A stretch of DNA of 64,000 nt from UBA4877 sp002399285 (GCA_036771835.1 DAIPGN010000012.1:1-64000), one strand, 5' to 3'. Shown: positions 1-8,820, counted from the stretch's first letter. The notes: generated by a model from the letters alone, not told the origin. Numbers and translations: made by a program.

Positions 1-365
1 AGTAACTGCAATAGCTACTGGGCTCTTACTTTGACTGTTAACTCCCAAACTCAGGGGGCCGGCCGCTGAAGCGGTTCTGGTAGTGTCAAATGTTCCGCTT
101 GTCCAGCAGATCTCATTCTCATCAAGCTCGGCCTCCTGGGCTCCACCGGCGGTGTTTGTCCCGGAAGTAAATACGGATCTCCTGCCCGGCGGTACGGGAG
201 TATTTCTGCGGCTTTTCTCCCGCCACGATCTTCTCAATAAACAGCACTGGAAAGCTACACTATTATTGATAATAATTCGGTGGAAAGATCTATGCCGGTA
301 TGGTATAGTTAAATAGCCATGTTTTATGTTACGATAAACAGAAATTTATATAAAGGAGGTCAATC
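1..365. other. Left-edge region without an intact gene
   Basis: No complete gene is visible before the first ribosome site at about 353-359. The short open frames on both strands lack ribosome sites and recognisable domains. The one recognisable trace is a minus-strand frame resembling the C-terminus of a serine recombinase, listed separately. The stretch may be the eroded edge of a mobile element that continues to the left. Confidence 0.5.
122..250 (-). pseudogene. Remnant of a large serine recombinase C-terminus
   Basis: A short minus-strand frame reads IEKIVAGEKPQKYSRTAGQE followed by IRIYFRD. This resembles the C-terminal end of large serine recombinases of Firmicute transposons, where an (I/V)EKI(V)-x-GEK...QEI-x-IYYRD pattern precedes the stop. 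In-frame stops lie just upstream at about 251-260, so no catalytic domain is present. After the RD the frame diverges from the usual ending. I infer a decayed recombinase fragment. The match is from memory of the family and is short. Confidence 0.35.
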
Positions 366-926
366 ATGAGAAAAAACTTTGGGGCAAAGCCCATAACGTA
401 TCCTCAACCTGTGCTTATCATTGCCTCTTATGGAGAGGACGGAACTCCGAATGCCATGAATGCGGCTTGGGGCGGCATTAGCGAAGAAAGGGAATTCTCT
501 GTGTGCATAAGCGCCGATCATAAGACGACGAAGAACATCATTGCCAGCGGTGCATTTACCGTTAGCATGGCAGATGCAGAGCATGTGGCGGAATGCGATT
601 ACCTTGGGATTGTCTCGGCAAACGATGTGTCTAATAAACTTGCGAGAGCAGGTTTTCACACCACCAAGAGCGAATTCGTAAATGCACCGCTCATCGACGA
701 GCTTCCTATGGCGCTTGAGTGCAGGCTGATCAGCTATGATGAGGAATCCAACCGTCTGGTGGGCGAAATTGTCAATGTCTGCGCGGACGAAAGGGTGCTG
801 AACGCAGAGGGGAAAATCGATCCGGCAAAGTTGCGCCCCATCATTTTCGATCCAATGAACAACGAATACCTAGTCGTTGGAGAAAAGGTGGGCAATGCCT
901 TTAAAGATGGCAGGAAACTGAAATAA
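366..926 (+). CDS. Flavin reductase / flavoredoxin-like FMN-binding protein
   Basis: The 186-residue protein has the split-barrel fold signature of the flavin reductase family: an N-terminal TYPQPVLIIAS strand, a DGTPNAMNAAWGG segment (residues 25-37) and a CISADHKTT segment (47-55) that in relatives surrounds FMN. No membrane segment or signal peptide is present, so it should be cytoplasmic. Relatives pass electrons between NAD(P)H, flavin and partner proteins; the physiological partner cannot be read here. The ATG follows a strong AAAGGAGG site. The next gene starts 38 bases downstream on the same strand and may be co-transcribed. Confidence 0.85.
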   Translation: MRKNFGAKPITYPQPVLIIASYGEDGTPNAMNAAWGGISEEREFSVCISADHKTTKNIIASGAFTVSMADAEHVAECDYLGIVSANDVSNKLARAGFHTTKSEFVNAPLIDELPMALECRLISYDEESNRLVGEIVNVCADERVLNAEGKIDPAKLRPIIFDPMNNEYLVVGEKVGNAFKDGRKLK

Positions 927-964
927 CTGGCATGGACAAATTCCAATTTGAGGAGTGATGCGGC

Positions 965-1480
965 GTGCCGGAATATAAAAGCAAGCAGGAATTGGTTGAT
1001 GAAATATCAAATAGTGCAAGGCTGTTCATCAATGAATTCTCCGATATTAAAGAAGCAGATAAAGATAAACTGCTTGATGGAGTAGACAGAACTCCCGCAC
1101 AGATGATAGCTTATCAGTTGGGTTGGCTCAATCTTATTCTTGATTGGGAAGAGCAGGAACGGCAAGGTATTACCGTCATAACTCCGCATGTTGGATATAA
1201 GTGGAATAATCTCGGCGGACTATATGAGAGCTTTTATAAACAATATGAAGATCATAGTCTGCATGAGCTATGCAATATGTTTGAAGAAACAGTACAAAGA
1301 ATTTTAGAACTGACGGAAAACTATACAGATACCGAGCCTTTTCAATCCGGCGGCGGGAAATGGGCTTCCTCTACGCCTGCTAATTGGCCAATTTGGAAAT
1401 GGCCTCATACGAATACGGTTGCGCCATTTAAGTCGTTCAGAATTAAAATATGTATCATTTTTTCTGACCGTACGTTTTGA
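965..1480 (+). CDS. ClbS/DfsB family four-helix-bundle protein
   Basis: The 171-residue protein matches the ClbS/DfsB (DUF1706-like, DinB-related) family: an N-terminal SKQELVDEI helix, a PAQMIAYQLGWLNLIL helix, and the hallmark C-terminal WASSTPANWPIWKW plus NTVAPFKSFR block. ClbS of Escherichia coli protects against colibactin; most family members have no assigned role. GTG is taken as start because GGAGTG lies just upstream. The last nine or so residues (after FRIKI) differ from the usual basic ending, and the gene overlaps the 3' end of the convergent aldolase gene by 26 bp, so the original C-terminus may have been replaced by a rearrangement. Confidence 0.8.
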   Translation: MPEYKSKQELVDEISNSARLFINEFSDIKEADKDKLLDGVDRTPAQMIAYQLGWLNLILDWEEQERQGITVITPHVGYKWNNLGGLYESFYKQYEDHSLHELCNMFEETVQRILELTENYTDTEPFQSGGGKWASSTPANWPIWKWPHTNTVAPFKSFRIKICIIFSDRTF

Positions 1481-2108
1481 ACTTCTCCATCATGCGCTCC
1501 ATCTCGTCGTCGGGCAGCAGCACAGGCTGCGCCACACACTTTGTCCTGTAGTATATCTCGGCGCAAAATTCTATTTCCTCCGCCGTATTGAAGGCCGACG
1601 GCAGATCGGGGCCCACCGCCAGCAGACCATGGTTCGCCAGCAGCACGGCGTTTCTGTCTTCCATCGCCGCAAAGGCATTATCTGCGATCTCCCTAGTGCC
1701 GAATGTGGCATACTCCGCGCATGGGACATCCATACCGGCATAGGCCACCAGGTAGTGTACCGCGGGGATGGTCCAGCGGAGGCAGGACAGCACGGTGGAA
1801 TATGTGGAATGGGTATGTACCACCGCCCTCACTCCCTTCCTGTTGCGGTAAAAAATCCTGTGCATCTCATACTCGCTGGACGGCTTCCGTATCCCTTCAA
1901 CGACCTTTCCGTCCAGATCCATCACCACCACATCCTCCGGCCTGGTCTCAAAATAGTCCATGCCGCTGGGGCTTATGGCCATGAGTCCCCTTTCCCTGCT
2001 GAATATGCTGATATTTCCCCCCGTTCCTCTGGTCAGGCAGCGTTTTACAAGGTTTTTTCCGTATTCTACGACCGCATTCCTCTCCTCTTCAAGAAGCATC
2101 ATGATCAC
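1455..2108 (-). CDS. Class II aldolase, L-fuculose-phosphate aldolase type
   Basis: This 217-residue protein is a zinc-dependent class II (FucA/adducin) aldolase. The glycine-rich TRGTGGNIS motif (26-34) fits phosphate binding. The catalytic Glu (SSE, residue 79) and the three zinc-binding histidines (98 and 100 in VHTH; 160 in ANHG) match FucA spacing. The family cleaves sugar 1-phosphates to dihydroxyacetone phosphate and an aldehyde; exact substrate (fuculose, rhamnulose, ribulose or deoxyribulose phosphate) cannot be told. It lies 48 bp downstream of the DeoR gene on the same strand, so the two are probably one operon, divergent from a sugar permease gene. GTG or ATG codons near 2102-2108 are alternative starts. 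Confidence 0.85.
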   Translation of the reverse strand: MIMMLLEEERNAVVEYGKNLVKRCLTRGTGGNISIFSRERGLMAISPSGMDYFETRPEDVVVMDLDGKVVEGIRKPSSEYEMHRIFYRNRKGVRAVVHTHSTYSTVLSCLRWTIPAVHYLVAYAGMDVPCAEYATFGTREIADNAFAAMEDRNAVLLANHGLLAVGPDLPSAFNTAEEIEFCAEIYYRTKCVAQPVLLPDDEMERMMEKFKTYGQKK

Positions 2109-2156
2109 CTCAACTCACTATTCATCAGTTTGACTCGAATCAATGATCCAAACCTT

Positions 2157-2939
2157 TTATACCGGATTTTCAAAACCGCCGGCAATGATCAAATCTATGC
2201 CTTTCTTTGTCAATGCCGTTTTCATCTGCGGGTCTATATCTTCATCCGTTATGATATGTTGTATGTCAAACAATTTGCATATGGTAACAAACGATACCTT
2301 GCCGAATTTACTAGAATTGCACAAAGTTATGACTTCCTTGGACCGCTCGATAAACGCCCTTTTAGTTTCAACTTCATCCATGCCAAAATCCGTCAGCCCC
2401 GACTTCTCAGAAACGCCCGCGACACCCAGGAAAAACTTATCAAAATGATACTGTCTTATTACATCTCTTGCAATGGGGCCTCCAAGACAATTTTCTTTAG
2501 ACCTCAATACCCCTCCCACCAAATATACTACCACATTCGTATTTTGAAATATGGCGGCAATATCCAAGCTTGCCGTAAAAACGGTTATATTATTTCGGCC
2601 TCTTAAAGCTTTTGCCATCTCGATAGTGGTGCTTCCGACATCTAAGGCGATCACTTCACCCTCCTTGACAAGATCGGCAGCCTTTATCGCTATGACCCTC
2701 TTTTTCTGCAGGTTATCGACTTCACGTTCCTGCAAAGTAGGTTCGTGCCCATACGGTGACCTGGCCAACATAGCTCCGCCCCTAAAACGCGTTATCAGCC
2801 CCTTTTCATATAACTTATTAAGGTCTCTTCGTATAGTGGCGGGAGAGGCTTCAAACATATCTTCAAGCCTTTCTGTGGTAACCGATTCCTCCTTATATAA
2901 TAAATTTAATATATTATTAATACGCTCATTTTCATTCAT
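2157..2939 (-). CDS. DeoR/GlpR-family transcriptional regulator
   Basis: The 260-residue protein has the DeoR layout: N-terminal winged helix (about residues 5-57, with SPATIRRDLNKL as recognition helix) and a C-terminal sugar-phosphate-sensing domain with ALDVGSTT (about 99-106) and a VGGVLR motif. Such proteins usually repress sugar operons and are released by a phosphorylated sugar. It sits between the aldolase gene (same strand) and a divergent permease gene, so it likely controls both. Start chosen at the first ATG of the HTH frame, which follows an AGGAACAGG stretch. Confidence 0.9.
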   Translation of the reverse strand: MNENERINNILNLLYKEESVTTERLEDMFEASPATIRRDLNKLYEKGLITRFRGGAMLARSPYGHEPTLQEREVDNLQKKRVIAIKAADLVKEGEVIALDVGSTTIEMAKALRGRNNITVFTASLDIAAIFQNTNVVVYLVGGVLRSKENCLGGPIARDVIRQYHFDKFFLGVAGVSEKSGLTDFGMDEVETKRAFIERSKEVITLCNSSKFGKVSFVTICKLFDIQHIITDEDIDPQMKTALTKKGIDLIIAGGFENPV

Positions 2940-3400
2940 ATCAAAACACCTGTTCCTCAGTTCCTATTTATATGGAATATAGCCTTATGGATATTGTAAT
3001 TATATCATAAGCGTCATGATTTGTGTTACGGTCAAATGAAATAAAAAAACGATTGCATTTTTGTAAAACATAAGTTATACTATAATAAAATGATTGTTAA
3101 TGATTTTATATGAGCGTAATACAATATTTTAAATCATAATATCTGCGTATTACGTCATTATTGTTTGAAGTCTATCAAATAGAAAGCTATGTTTGCTCTA
3201 CCGGTGTTTTTTCAGAAACCTGCTAACAGAAGTTTGTAAATACATCCTAACCGACGCAACAGCAGAACATCGGAAAGCCATATCCCTAATTTCTCAGTAT
3301 ATAAATTCGCATACTGGAAATAAAAATTCAAGGAGGGCATTATATTTTATCTATCCAATTATGCGAATTCAATATAAAATTAAAGTTTGGGGGGAAAGAA
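2940..3400. promoter_or_regulatory. Divergent control region between deoR-type gene and permease gene
   Basis: This 461-bp AT-rich gap separates divergent genes. A TATAAT at 3080-3085 could be the -10 of a rightward promoter, though its -35 is poor. An 8-bp perfect inverted repeat, CGTAATAC (3115-3122) and GTATTACG (3147-3154), with a 24-bp spacer, lies just downstream and is a candidate DeoR operator. The permease GTG start is preceded by GGGGGGAAAG. A 71-codon frame at 3193-3408 has no ribosome site or recognisable domain. Confidence 0.5.
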
Positions 3401-4978
3401 GTGAATAAAGAAATTGCCATTTTGGGAAGCAGCGGCGGTAACCTGTATACCTTAGGAGGTAAGGACCCCAAAGACCTTTTGGGTGAAATGGTTAAGCAAA
3501 TACAAGCCGCCGGAATGGAGGTTGGCGCAATCCAGTTTGTTGCAGCCGAGGCTTCCATGGACTTCGCCAAGCCGACAACTAAGGCACATTTATGGACTTG
3601 GAACGGCAGCATACCCGAGCCGGTTGCGGACGGCACGCTTAAGGAAATCAACGAATTGGCAGCCGGGGAAGATAAAAAAATTGCAAAGTTGATAGAAGAC
3701 GGTAATATTGACGGCCTCATTCTTGCCAGCGCCGATCCAAAGGGAACAAACCGCAATGCGATCGAAGCGGCCATAAATGCCAATATCGTTGCTACGGGCA
3801 CCGGAGGAACCTCCATGGCGGATGCGCAGGCTAAAGGACTCAAAGTATTGGCCGTCTCAGGAACGACGGGCACTACGAACCGGACAAGAGCAGTTGCCGC
3901 GATGTATGCCCTTTCACAGCATTGGGATATCAAATATCATCCTGTAATAGGCAATTCGGATGAATCCGCTCAATCGGGAAGTGTCTTTTCCAGAATAAGC
4001 CTCCGCGGCATTCTGATGTCCTCTCTGCCGGGTTTTATTGCTATGGCGTTTGCCCTGTTGTTTACCAAAATTCCCGGAATGCCTGAAGAGGGCACAAAAA
4101 TTTTCGACATTATGATGAATGCGCTTCCCGTAATCGTTTCCGCAGTCGCAGCAAAGCAGATTTCCGGCCTCAACGAGGTTGCCGTGTGTGCAGGCGTAGT
4201 GGCGGGAACACTCTCAACCGGAGGAGGATTGATCGGGGGCATCCTCGCAGGTATCATTGCCGGTATTCTTGTAAACGTATTCATGATGAAATGTTTGCAG
4301 TGGCATTTCCCCGGTACCACGGCCAACATTTTCGCCGGCGGCTTCGCCGGTCTCATCAGCGGCCTGATCATCTATTTCTTTGTGGCTCCGTTGGCTAACA
4401 TGGCGGGTAACGGAATCCAGGCGCTGATCAACATGGCCTTAGATTACAGCCCGATACTGTGCGGTGCCGTCGCAGGGCTTCTGATCTGGCCGGCGATTAT
4501 GGGCGGCGTATATCATGCGGCCATATTGCCGATCGTCATGCTCGAAATGTCCAAGTATGGCAACAGTTTCCTCGGCTCCATCGACATGTGCGGCCTGGTC
4601 ATGGTTTCTGCCGGGATCACTCTCGCAAATATTATTTACCCCAAAAGTAAAGACGAGGCGGCGTTGGCAACGCCTGGTTTTATAATCAACGTGTGTTTCG
4701 GCACCTTTGTGGAGGCGGCATACCCGTTTATGTTTTCAGATAAAATCACCTTCATAGGCGCCCTGGTATCGGCATGCGCGGGAGGCTTAGTCGTAGGATA
4801 CTTCGACGTGAGAGGTACCGCATATGTTCCGGCCGTACTTGCGCCCTCGCTTTCCAATCATCCCGTAGGATTCTTGTTGGGTATGCTTACGTCCGCAGGA
4901 TGTGCGTTTATCATTACATTGCTTGCCAACAAGATTTATAAAACAAGCAAATCCAAAACAGCAGTTACAAACAATTAA
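3401..4978 (+). CDS. EIIC-like sugar permease fused to an N-terminal soluble domain
   Basis: The 525-residue protein has two parts. Residues 1 to about 190 form a soluble alpha/beta domain with a GSSGGNLYTLGGKDP start and a GTGGTSMADAQ motif. From about 205 onward there are roughly ten membrane segments with features of PTS EIIC permeases of the glucose superfamily (GAVAGLLIWPAIMGGVYHA; FGTFVEAAYPFM). No EIIB-type cysteine domain or EIIA histidine domain is evident, so it either borrows phosphotransfer partners or is not a classic PTS protein. It is followed 23 bp later by a TIM-barrel enzyme gene and is divergent from DeoR/aldolase genes, suggesting a sugar or sugar-acid uptake role. GTG start after GGGGGGAAAGAA. 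Confidence 0.7.
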   Translation: MNKEIAILGSSGGNLYTLGGKDPKDLLGEMVKQIQAAGMEVGAIQFVAAEASMDFAKPTTKAHLWTWNGSIPEPVADGTLKEINELAAGEDKKIAKLIEDGNIDGLILASADPKGTNRNAIEAAINANIVATGTGGTSMADAQAKGLKVLAVSGTTGTTNRTRAVAAMYALSQHWDIKYHPVIGNSDESAQSGSVFSRISLRGILMSSLPGFIAMAFALLFTKIPGMPEEGTKIFDIMMNALPVIVSAVAAKQISGLNEVAVCAGVVAGTLSTGGGLIGGILAGIIAGILVNVFMMKCLQWHFPGTTANIFAGGFAGLISGLIIYFFVAPLANMAGNGIQALINMALDYSPILCGAVAGLLIWPAIMGGVYHAAILPIVMLEMSKYGNSFLGSIDMCGLVMVSAGITLANIIYPKSKDEAALATPGFIINVCFGTFVEAAYPFMFSDKITFIGALVSACAGGLVVGYFDVRGTAYVPAVLAPSLSNHPVGFLLGMLTSAGCAFIITLLANKIYKTSKSKTAVTNN

Positions 4979-5001
4979 AACTAAGAAAGGAAGTCCTATA
5001 A

Positions 5002-5844
5002 ATGATTCATGCAGACATGACAAGAAAAATGGAGATTGCAAGAAAAAAAATACGGGATGCGATCGAGCTTGACAACGGCTGTACGTTGCTTTCGACCGGC
5101 ATAACCGGTGACGACGCGCGTTTTGCAAAGGCCGCGGTCGATGCCGGAGCGAGAATGCTGGAACCTAACCATCCGGCCGTTGCTTTGGCAAGAGGTCATA
5201 AGGGTGTTACCACAATGAATAATGCGGAACAAATCAGGCATGAGATCCCGATTTCGGAAATGGCAAAGGTCACCCATGGCGTCCGCCAGGTTGTCGGTCC
5301 TGATATTTATATCACGGTAGGAGTTCCGGGCGGATTTACGGAAGTCGTGCCAACCATCCTTACTGATGAAGATTTCGCACTCATGTCGGCTGCAGGAGCA
5401 GACGGTCTGCACTGTCACAAGACCAGCCTCGAGGACGTAGGAGATTTCGTTGAGAAGGCACACTTCTATGGACTGCTTGTCGACGCATATATCGGACGTA
5501 AGTCAGATCTGCATCCTTTTGGAATACCTGCAGAAACGCCTGAAGAGGTTGCAGAGACGGCAGCGGAGATGGAGAAACTGGGCGTCGACCTCATCGGCAT
5601 TATGACCGGTATGAGCTATGAAGGCGTAGCCGCCGGTGATATTCCCGATTTGATCAAGGTACGGCTGAAGGCACTGGTCGAAACCGTACACGTACCGACA
5701 TTAGCTGAAGGCGGAATCAATGCCGTCAATCAGAAGGCCTTCCGCAACACGGGCGTCAATATATTGGTTGTAGGCACAGCTATGGACGATATGGCTGAAA
5801 ATGCCGTTAAGCAAGCTGTAAGTACTTTCCTGCACAGGGATTGA
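5002..5844 (+). CDS. TIM-barrel enzyme of sugar-phosphate type
   Basis: The 280-residue protein reads as a (beta/alpha)8 barrel in the phosphate-binding superfamily that includes HisA/HisF, NanE and ribulose-phosphate enzymes. Supporting motifs are LTDEDFALMSAAGADGLHCH in the middle and a C-terminal phosphate-gripping pair, AEGGINAVNQ and ILVVGTAMDD. The substrate is not readable. It is the second gene of the permease operon with an AGAAAGGAAG ribosome site, so an isomerase, epimerase or lyase acting on the imported sugar is the natural inference. The downstream 210 bp contains no other gene. Confidence 0.65.
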   Translation: MIHADMTRKMEIARKKIRDAIELDNGCTLLSTGITGDDARFAKAAVDAGARMLEPNHPAVALARGHKGVTTMNNAEQIRHEIPISEMAKVTHGVRQVVGPDIYITVGVPGGFTEVVPTILTDEDFALMSAAGADGLHCHKTSLEDVGDFVEKAHFYGLLVDAYIGRKSDLHPFGIPAETPEEVAETAAEMEKLGVDLIGIMTGMSYEGVAAGDIPDLIKVRLKALVETVHVPTLAEGGINAVNQKAFRNTGVNILVVGTAMDDMAENAVKQAVSTFLHRD

Positions 5845-5992
5845 TCGTCATTCAAAAATATATTTCTTGAGAAAAGGGAGAGATGCCGTTTGGTTTCTCT
5901 CTCTTCTTGCAAGATCTTATTACTCGTACCTTAAAATAGCTCTTTTAATCCTATAATGTCCTATCGTTATTTTCCAGTCATGTAATAAATAT

Positions 5993-6035
5993 TTAACCAA
6001 TTCTTAACTATTCCCGGCCATATACATGTTATAAT
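5993..6035 (+). promoter_or_regulatory. Phased TTAAC repeats and -10 box (Pho-box-like promoter)
   Basis: TTAAC occurs at 5993-5997 and 6004-6008 (11-bp period), followed by exactly 21 nt and a TATAAT at 6030-6035, 20 bp before the gene start. The same arrangement with the same 21-nt gap precedes the genes at 41214 and 42807. The layout resembles PhoP/PhoB-type response-regulator boxes that replace a -35 element; the regulator is inferred. Confidence 0.6.
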
Positions 6036-6054
6036 GCAGTCAGGTGGTTAAATC

Positions 6055-6663
6055 ATGAGGAAAAAACTGGTTCCCCTGATCGTTATCATATTTATCGCCG
6101 TGCTTACATATTTTTATTTCTCCCCGGTCAAATTCATCCGGACCGGCGGCAGATCCATACTCATGTACGGCAGAGGCATCGTCACTGCAGACGGCAGAGG
6201 CATGCGGCGCATTGCGGTCAGGTACATGAAGGATATCACGACGGACGGCGATTATCTCTACTACATATCGGGAAAAGGCAGGGGGCGCTACGGCGACACG
6301 CTGACTGTGTATGACCTTAACCATGGGAAGACAGTCAAGGTGCTGGACATTCATGACCGAAAGCCTTGGAAGATAGACTGCGGCGACGTGGACGGCGACG
6401 GTCATACCGACATACTCGTGCTTGTTTACAAAAAGACACTGTTCGACCCCGTGATGGACAACAGGCCCTTCGTATACAGCTACGACGGATATCTCTACGC
6501 AAAATGGCTGGGCTCGCGGCTATCCCACCCCATACTGGACGCGCAGCTCAAGGATGTGGACGGCGACGGCGTGAGCGAGCTGGTATCCACAGAGCGCGGC
6601 AAAGACGGCGGAAAGATGACGGGCGTTTATAAATGGGATTCTTTCGGCTTTATTGAAAAATAA
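6055..6663 (+). CDS. Membrane-anchored protein with VCBS/FG-GAP-type loops
   Basis: The 202-residue protein begins with a basic stretch and one hydrophobic segment (about residues 5-22), so it is probably anchored in the membrane and exposed outside. Two calcium-loop-like motifs, DVDGDGHTD (111-119) and DVDGDGVSE (167-175), are typical of FG-GAP/VCBS beta-propeller repeats. No catalytic residues are recognised. The next gene, a lipoprotein, starts 18 bp downstream and is likely co-transcribed. The promoter has phased TTAAC repeats. Confidence 0.7.
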   Translation: MRKKLVPLIVIIFIAVLTYFYFSPVKFIRTGGRSILMYGRGIVTADGRGMRRIAVRYMKDITTDGDYLYYISGKGRGRYGDTLTVYDLNHGKTVKVLDIHDRKPWKIDCGDVDGDGHTDILVLVYKKTLFDPVMDNRPFVYSYDGYLYAKWLGSRLSHPILDAQLKDVDGDGVSELVSTERGKDGGKMTGVYKWDSFGFIEK

Positions 6664-6681
6664 AAAGGAAAGGCGATGTAT

Positions 6682-8820
6682 ATGAAAAGATTTATTTCCT
6701 TGATCTTACTGGCAGCTATGCTGCTTGCGGGATGCGGCGCACAGACTGCCGCCAAGATCCCCGAAAAAAAGGATGATGCCCCGCAGCCGGAAAAAACGGG
6801 CTATACGATAGACAGGACATACCATCCAGTCGAGGTAAATCCGGTAAATCAGAAGTACACGATCAACAAACTCGACGATATCGTGAACCTTTCGCAGTTC
6901 GCGGGGTTTACGGAGGATCAGGAGAAGAGGCTGTTGAGCGATTATTTCTTCATATCCCCATCGGATACCGAGCAGCCCTTCCTTGCCTACGAGACCAACG
7001 GCTACAAGAGCATACCCAGCTTTATCACCTCTGACAGCGTGCTGCACTCCTTCCACATGTTCTATGACTATACGCTGAAGTCGCTGGAAACGGAGCGCCT
7101 GTCCTCTCTCATGAAGGATATGACAGTCCACATGCTGGATGCTTCACTGCAGCAGTATGCGGAGATCAAAGACAGCTCGCTGAAAAAATCCGCGGGCAAA
7201 AACGCCGCCTATTTTGCGGTAGCCGCAGAGCTTCTGGGAGAGGATAAAGATGTAAAATTACCGGCGGATATGGAAAAGGCCGTAAAAGAAGAGCTGAAAT
7301 CGATAGATTCGGCAAGCGGCAGGAGCGAATCCGCCATATTCGGCTTCGATATCGACTACACCCAATTTATTCCGCGCGGGCACTACACCCGCACCGAAGA
7401 ATTGAAAAATTACTTCAAGGCGGCCATGTGGTACGGGACCGTGCCCTTCCCCTTTGAGATAGACAAGAAACCGGCTTACGACAGCGTGCGGCAGGCATCG
7501 CTCATGACCTTAGCCATTACAAACGGCCAGGCCGCCTACGATGACTATAAGGAGCTCTATGATATCACGGAATTCTTGGTAGGCAGCAGCGACGACCTGA
7601 ATGTATACGACTATCAAACCCTGCTCAGCAAGGCCGTGGGCGACAAGATATCGACCGGAGACCTTGCGGACACCGCAAACCTCAAGAAGATAATAGCGGA
7701 GGCAAAGAAGCTGCCCGCTCCCAAGATACAGCAGGACCTCGAGGGCATACCGGGAGGACAGCAGTTCCGGTTCATGGGGCAGAGGTACGTCCCCGACTCG
7801 CAGATTCTGCAGGAGCTTTCAGATTACAAGGCCCGGCCGTTTCCCAAGGGACTGGACCCCATGGCGATACTGGGCTCAGACAATGCCCATGATCTGCTGT
7901 TCGATACCTACGATGAGGATGGTAAATGGGATAAGTACGCCGAAAAGTACGATAAATTGCGGACGGAATTCAACGGGCTCACCGGCGAGGATTGGCGCGA
8001 AAACGTCTACACCGGCTGGCTTTGGTCCTTAAAATCCCTGTTTGAGAAGGAAGACTACAGCCCCAGCTTCATGCAGAAGGAGGCCTGGGGAAACAAGCAG
8101 CTTATGACCGGCCTGGGAAGCTGGACGGAGCTGAGGCACGACACCATCCTGTACGCCAAGGCGGCAGGAGCCGAGAGAGGTGACGGATACAGCGGCTATA
8201 AGCCCACGGGCTATGTGGAGCCGGTACCCGAGTTTTACAACCGGCTGCTTTGGGTCTCCAATGCGCTGGACGATTATGTAAAATACCTGCAGCAAAATGG
8301 AGCGGACAGCGACAGGATGACGCGGATATCCAAGGGATACGACACCATGAACGAGGTGATCGCAAACCTCAGGGACATATCCGTCAAGGAGCTGGAAGGC
8401 AAGGAACTGACGGATGACGAGTGGCTGTTCATATATAACTATGGAGCTTACTTGGAAGGAATGACCAATTCCGTCGTTGAGGACGAGAACGGGGAGCCGC
8501 TTCGCTGGTTCGACCTGACCTCCGAGACCGACAGGAATATGGCCTGCGTGGCCGACGTGCATACCTCCGGCGACAAATGCCTGGAAGAAGGCATCGGCCA
8601 GGCCTATGACATATACGCCGCAGTGCCCATGATGGGCAAGATCTACTTGACCCGCGGCGTCTGCTTCAACTACTATGAGTTCACATGGCCGACGGCGGAC
8701 CGCCTTACCGACGAAAAATGGCAGCAGCTCTTGAAGGATGGCAGCGTCGAAATGCCGCCATGGGAAAAGGACATGATAAGCGATAAAAAGTCCGACATCC
8801 CCTATCCCGAAGCCGATTAA
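6682..8820 (+). CDS. DUF3160-family lipoprotein
   Basis: The 712-residue product has a lipoprotein signal with lipobox LLAGC (Cys 18 counting from the chosen start), so it should be lipid-anchored on the outer face of the membrane. The body matches the DUF3160 family: an early SIPSFITSDSVLHSFHMFYDY segment near residue 110 and a C-terminal block with VADVHT and GVCFNYYEF. The function of DUF3160 is unknown. ATG at 6682 is preferred over the ATG at 6676 because GGAAAGG is only two bases from the latter. Length is typical for the family. It follows the VCBS-type gene and ends before a terminator. Confidence 0.8.
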   Translation: MKRFISLILLAAMLLAGCGAQTAAKIPEKKDDAPQPEKTGYTIDRTYHPVEVNPVNQKYTINKLDDIVNLSQFAGFTEDQEKRLLSDYFFISPSDTEQPFLAYETNGYKSIPSFITSDSVLHSFHMFYDYTLKSLETERLSSLMKDMTVHMLDASLQQYAEIKDSSLKKSAGKNAAYFAVAAELLGEDKDVKLPADMEKAVKEELKSIDSASGRSESAIFGFDIDYTQFIPRGHYTRTEELKNYFKAAMWYGTVPFPFEIDKKPAYDSVRQASLMTLAITNGQAAYDDYKELYDITEFLVGSSDDLNVYDYQTLLSKAVGDKISTGDLADTANLKKIIAEAKKLPAPKIQQDLEGIPGGQQFRFMGQRYVPDSQILQELSDYKARPFPKGLDPMAILGSDNAHDLLFDTYDEDGKWDKYAEKYDKLRTEFNGLTGEDWRENVYTGWLWSLKSLFEKEDYSPSFMQKEAWGNKQLMTGLGSWTELRHDTILYAKAAGAERGDGYSGYKPTGYVEPVPEFYNRLLWVSNALDDYVKYLQQNGADSDRMTRISKGYDTMNEVIANLRDISVKELEGKELTDDEWLFIYNYGAYLEGMTNSVVEDENGEPLRWFDLTSETDRNMACVADVHTSGDKCLEEGIGQAYDIYAAVPMMGKIYLTRGVCFNYYEFTWPTADRLTDEKWQQLLKDGSVEMPPWEKDMISDKKSDIPYPEAD

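Noticed and set aside
83..316. 77-codon plus-strand frame at the left edge
   Set aside because: No ribosome site and no recognisable domain; it overlaps the recombinase-like remnant on the other strand.
1419..2606. A 395-codon plus-strand open frame
   Set aside because: It runs antisense through the aldolase and DeoR genes, both of which have clear family motifs. It has no domain of its own.
3193..3408. 71-codon frame in the DeoR/permease gap
   Set aside because: No ribosome site; it overlaps the permease start and sits in the control region.
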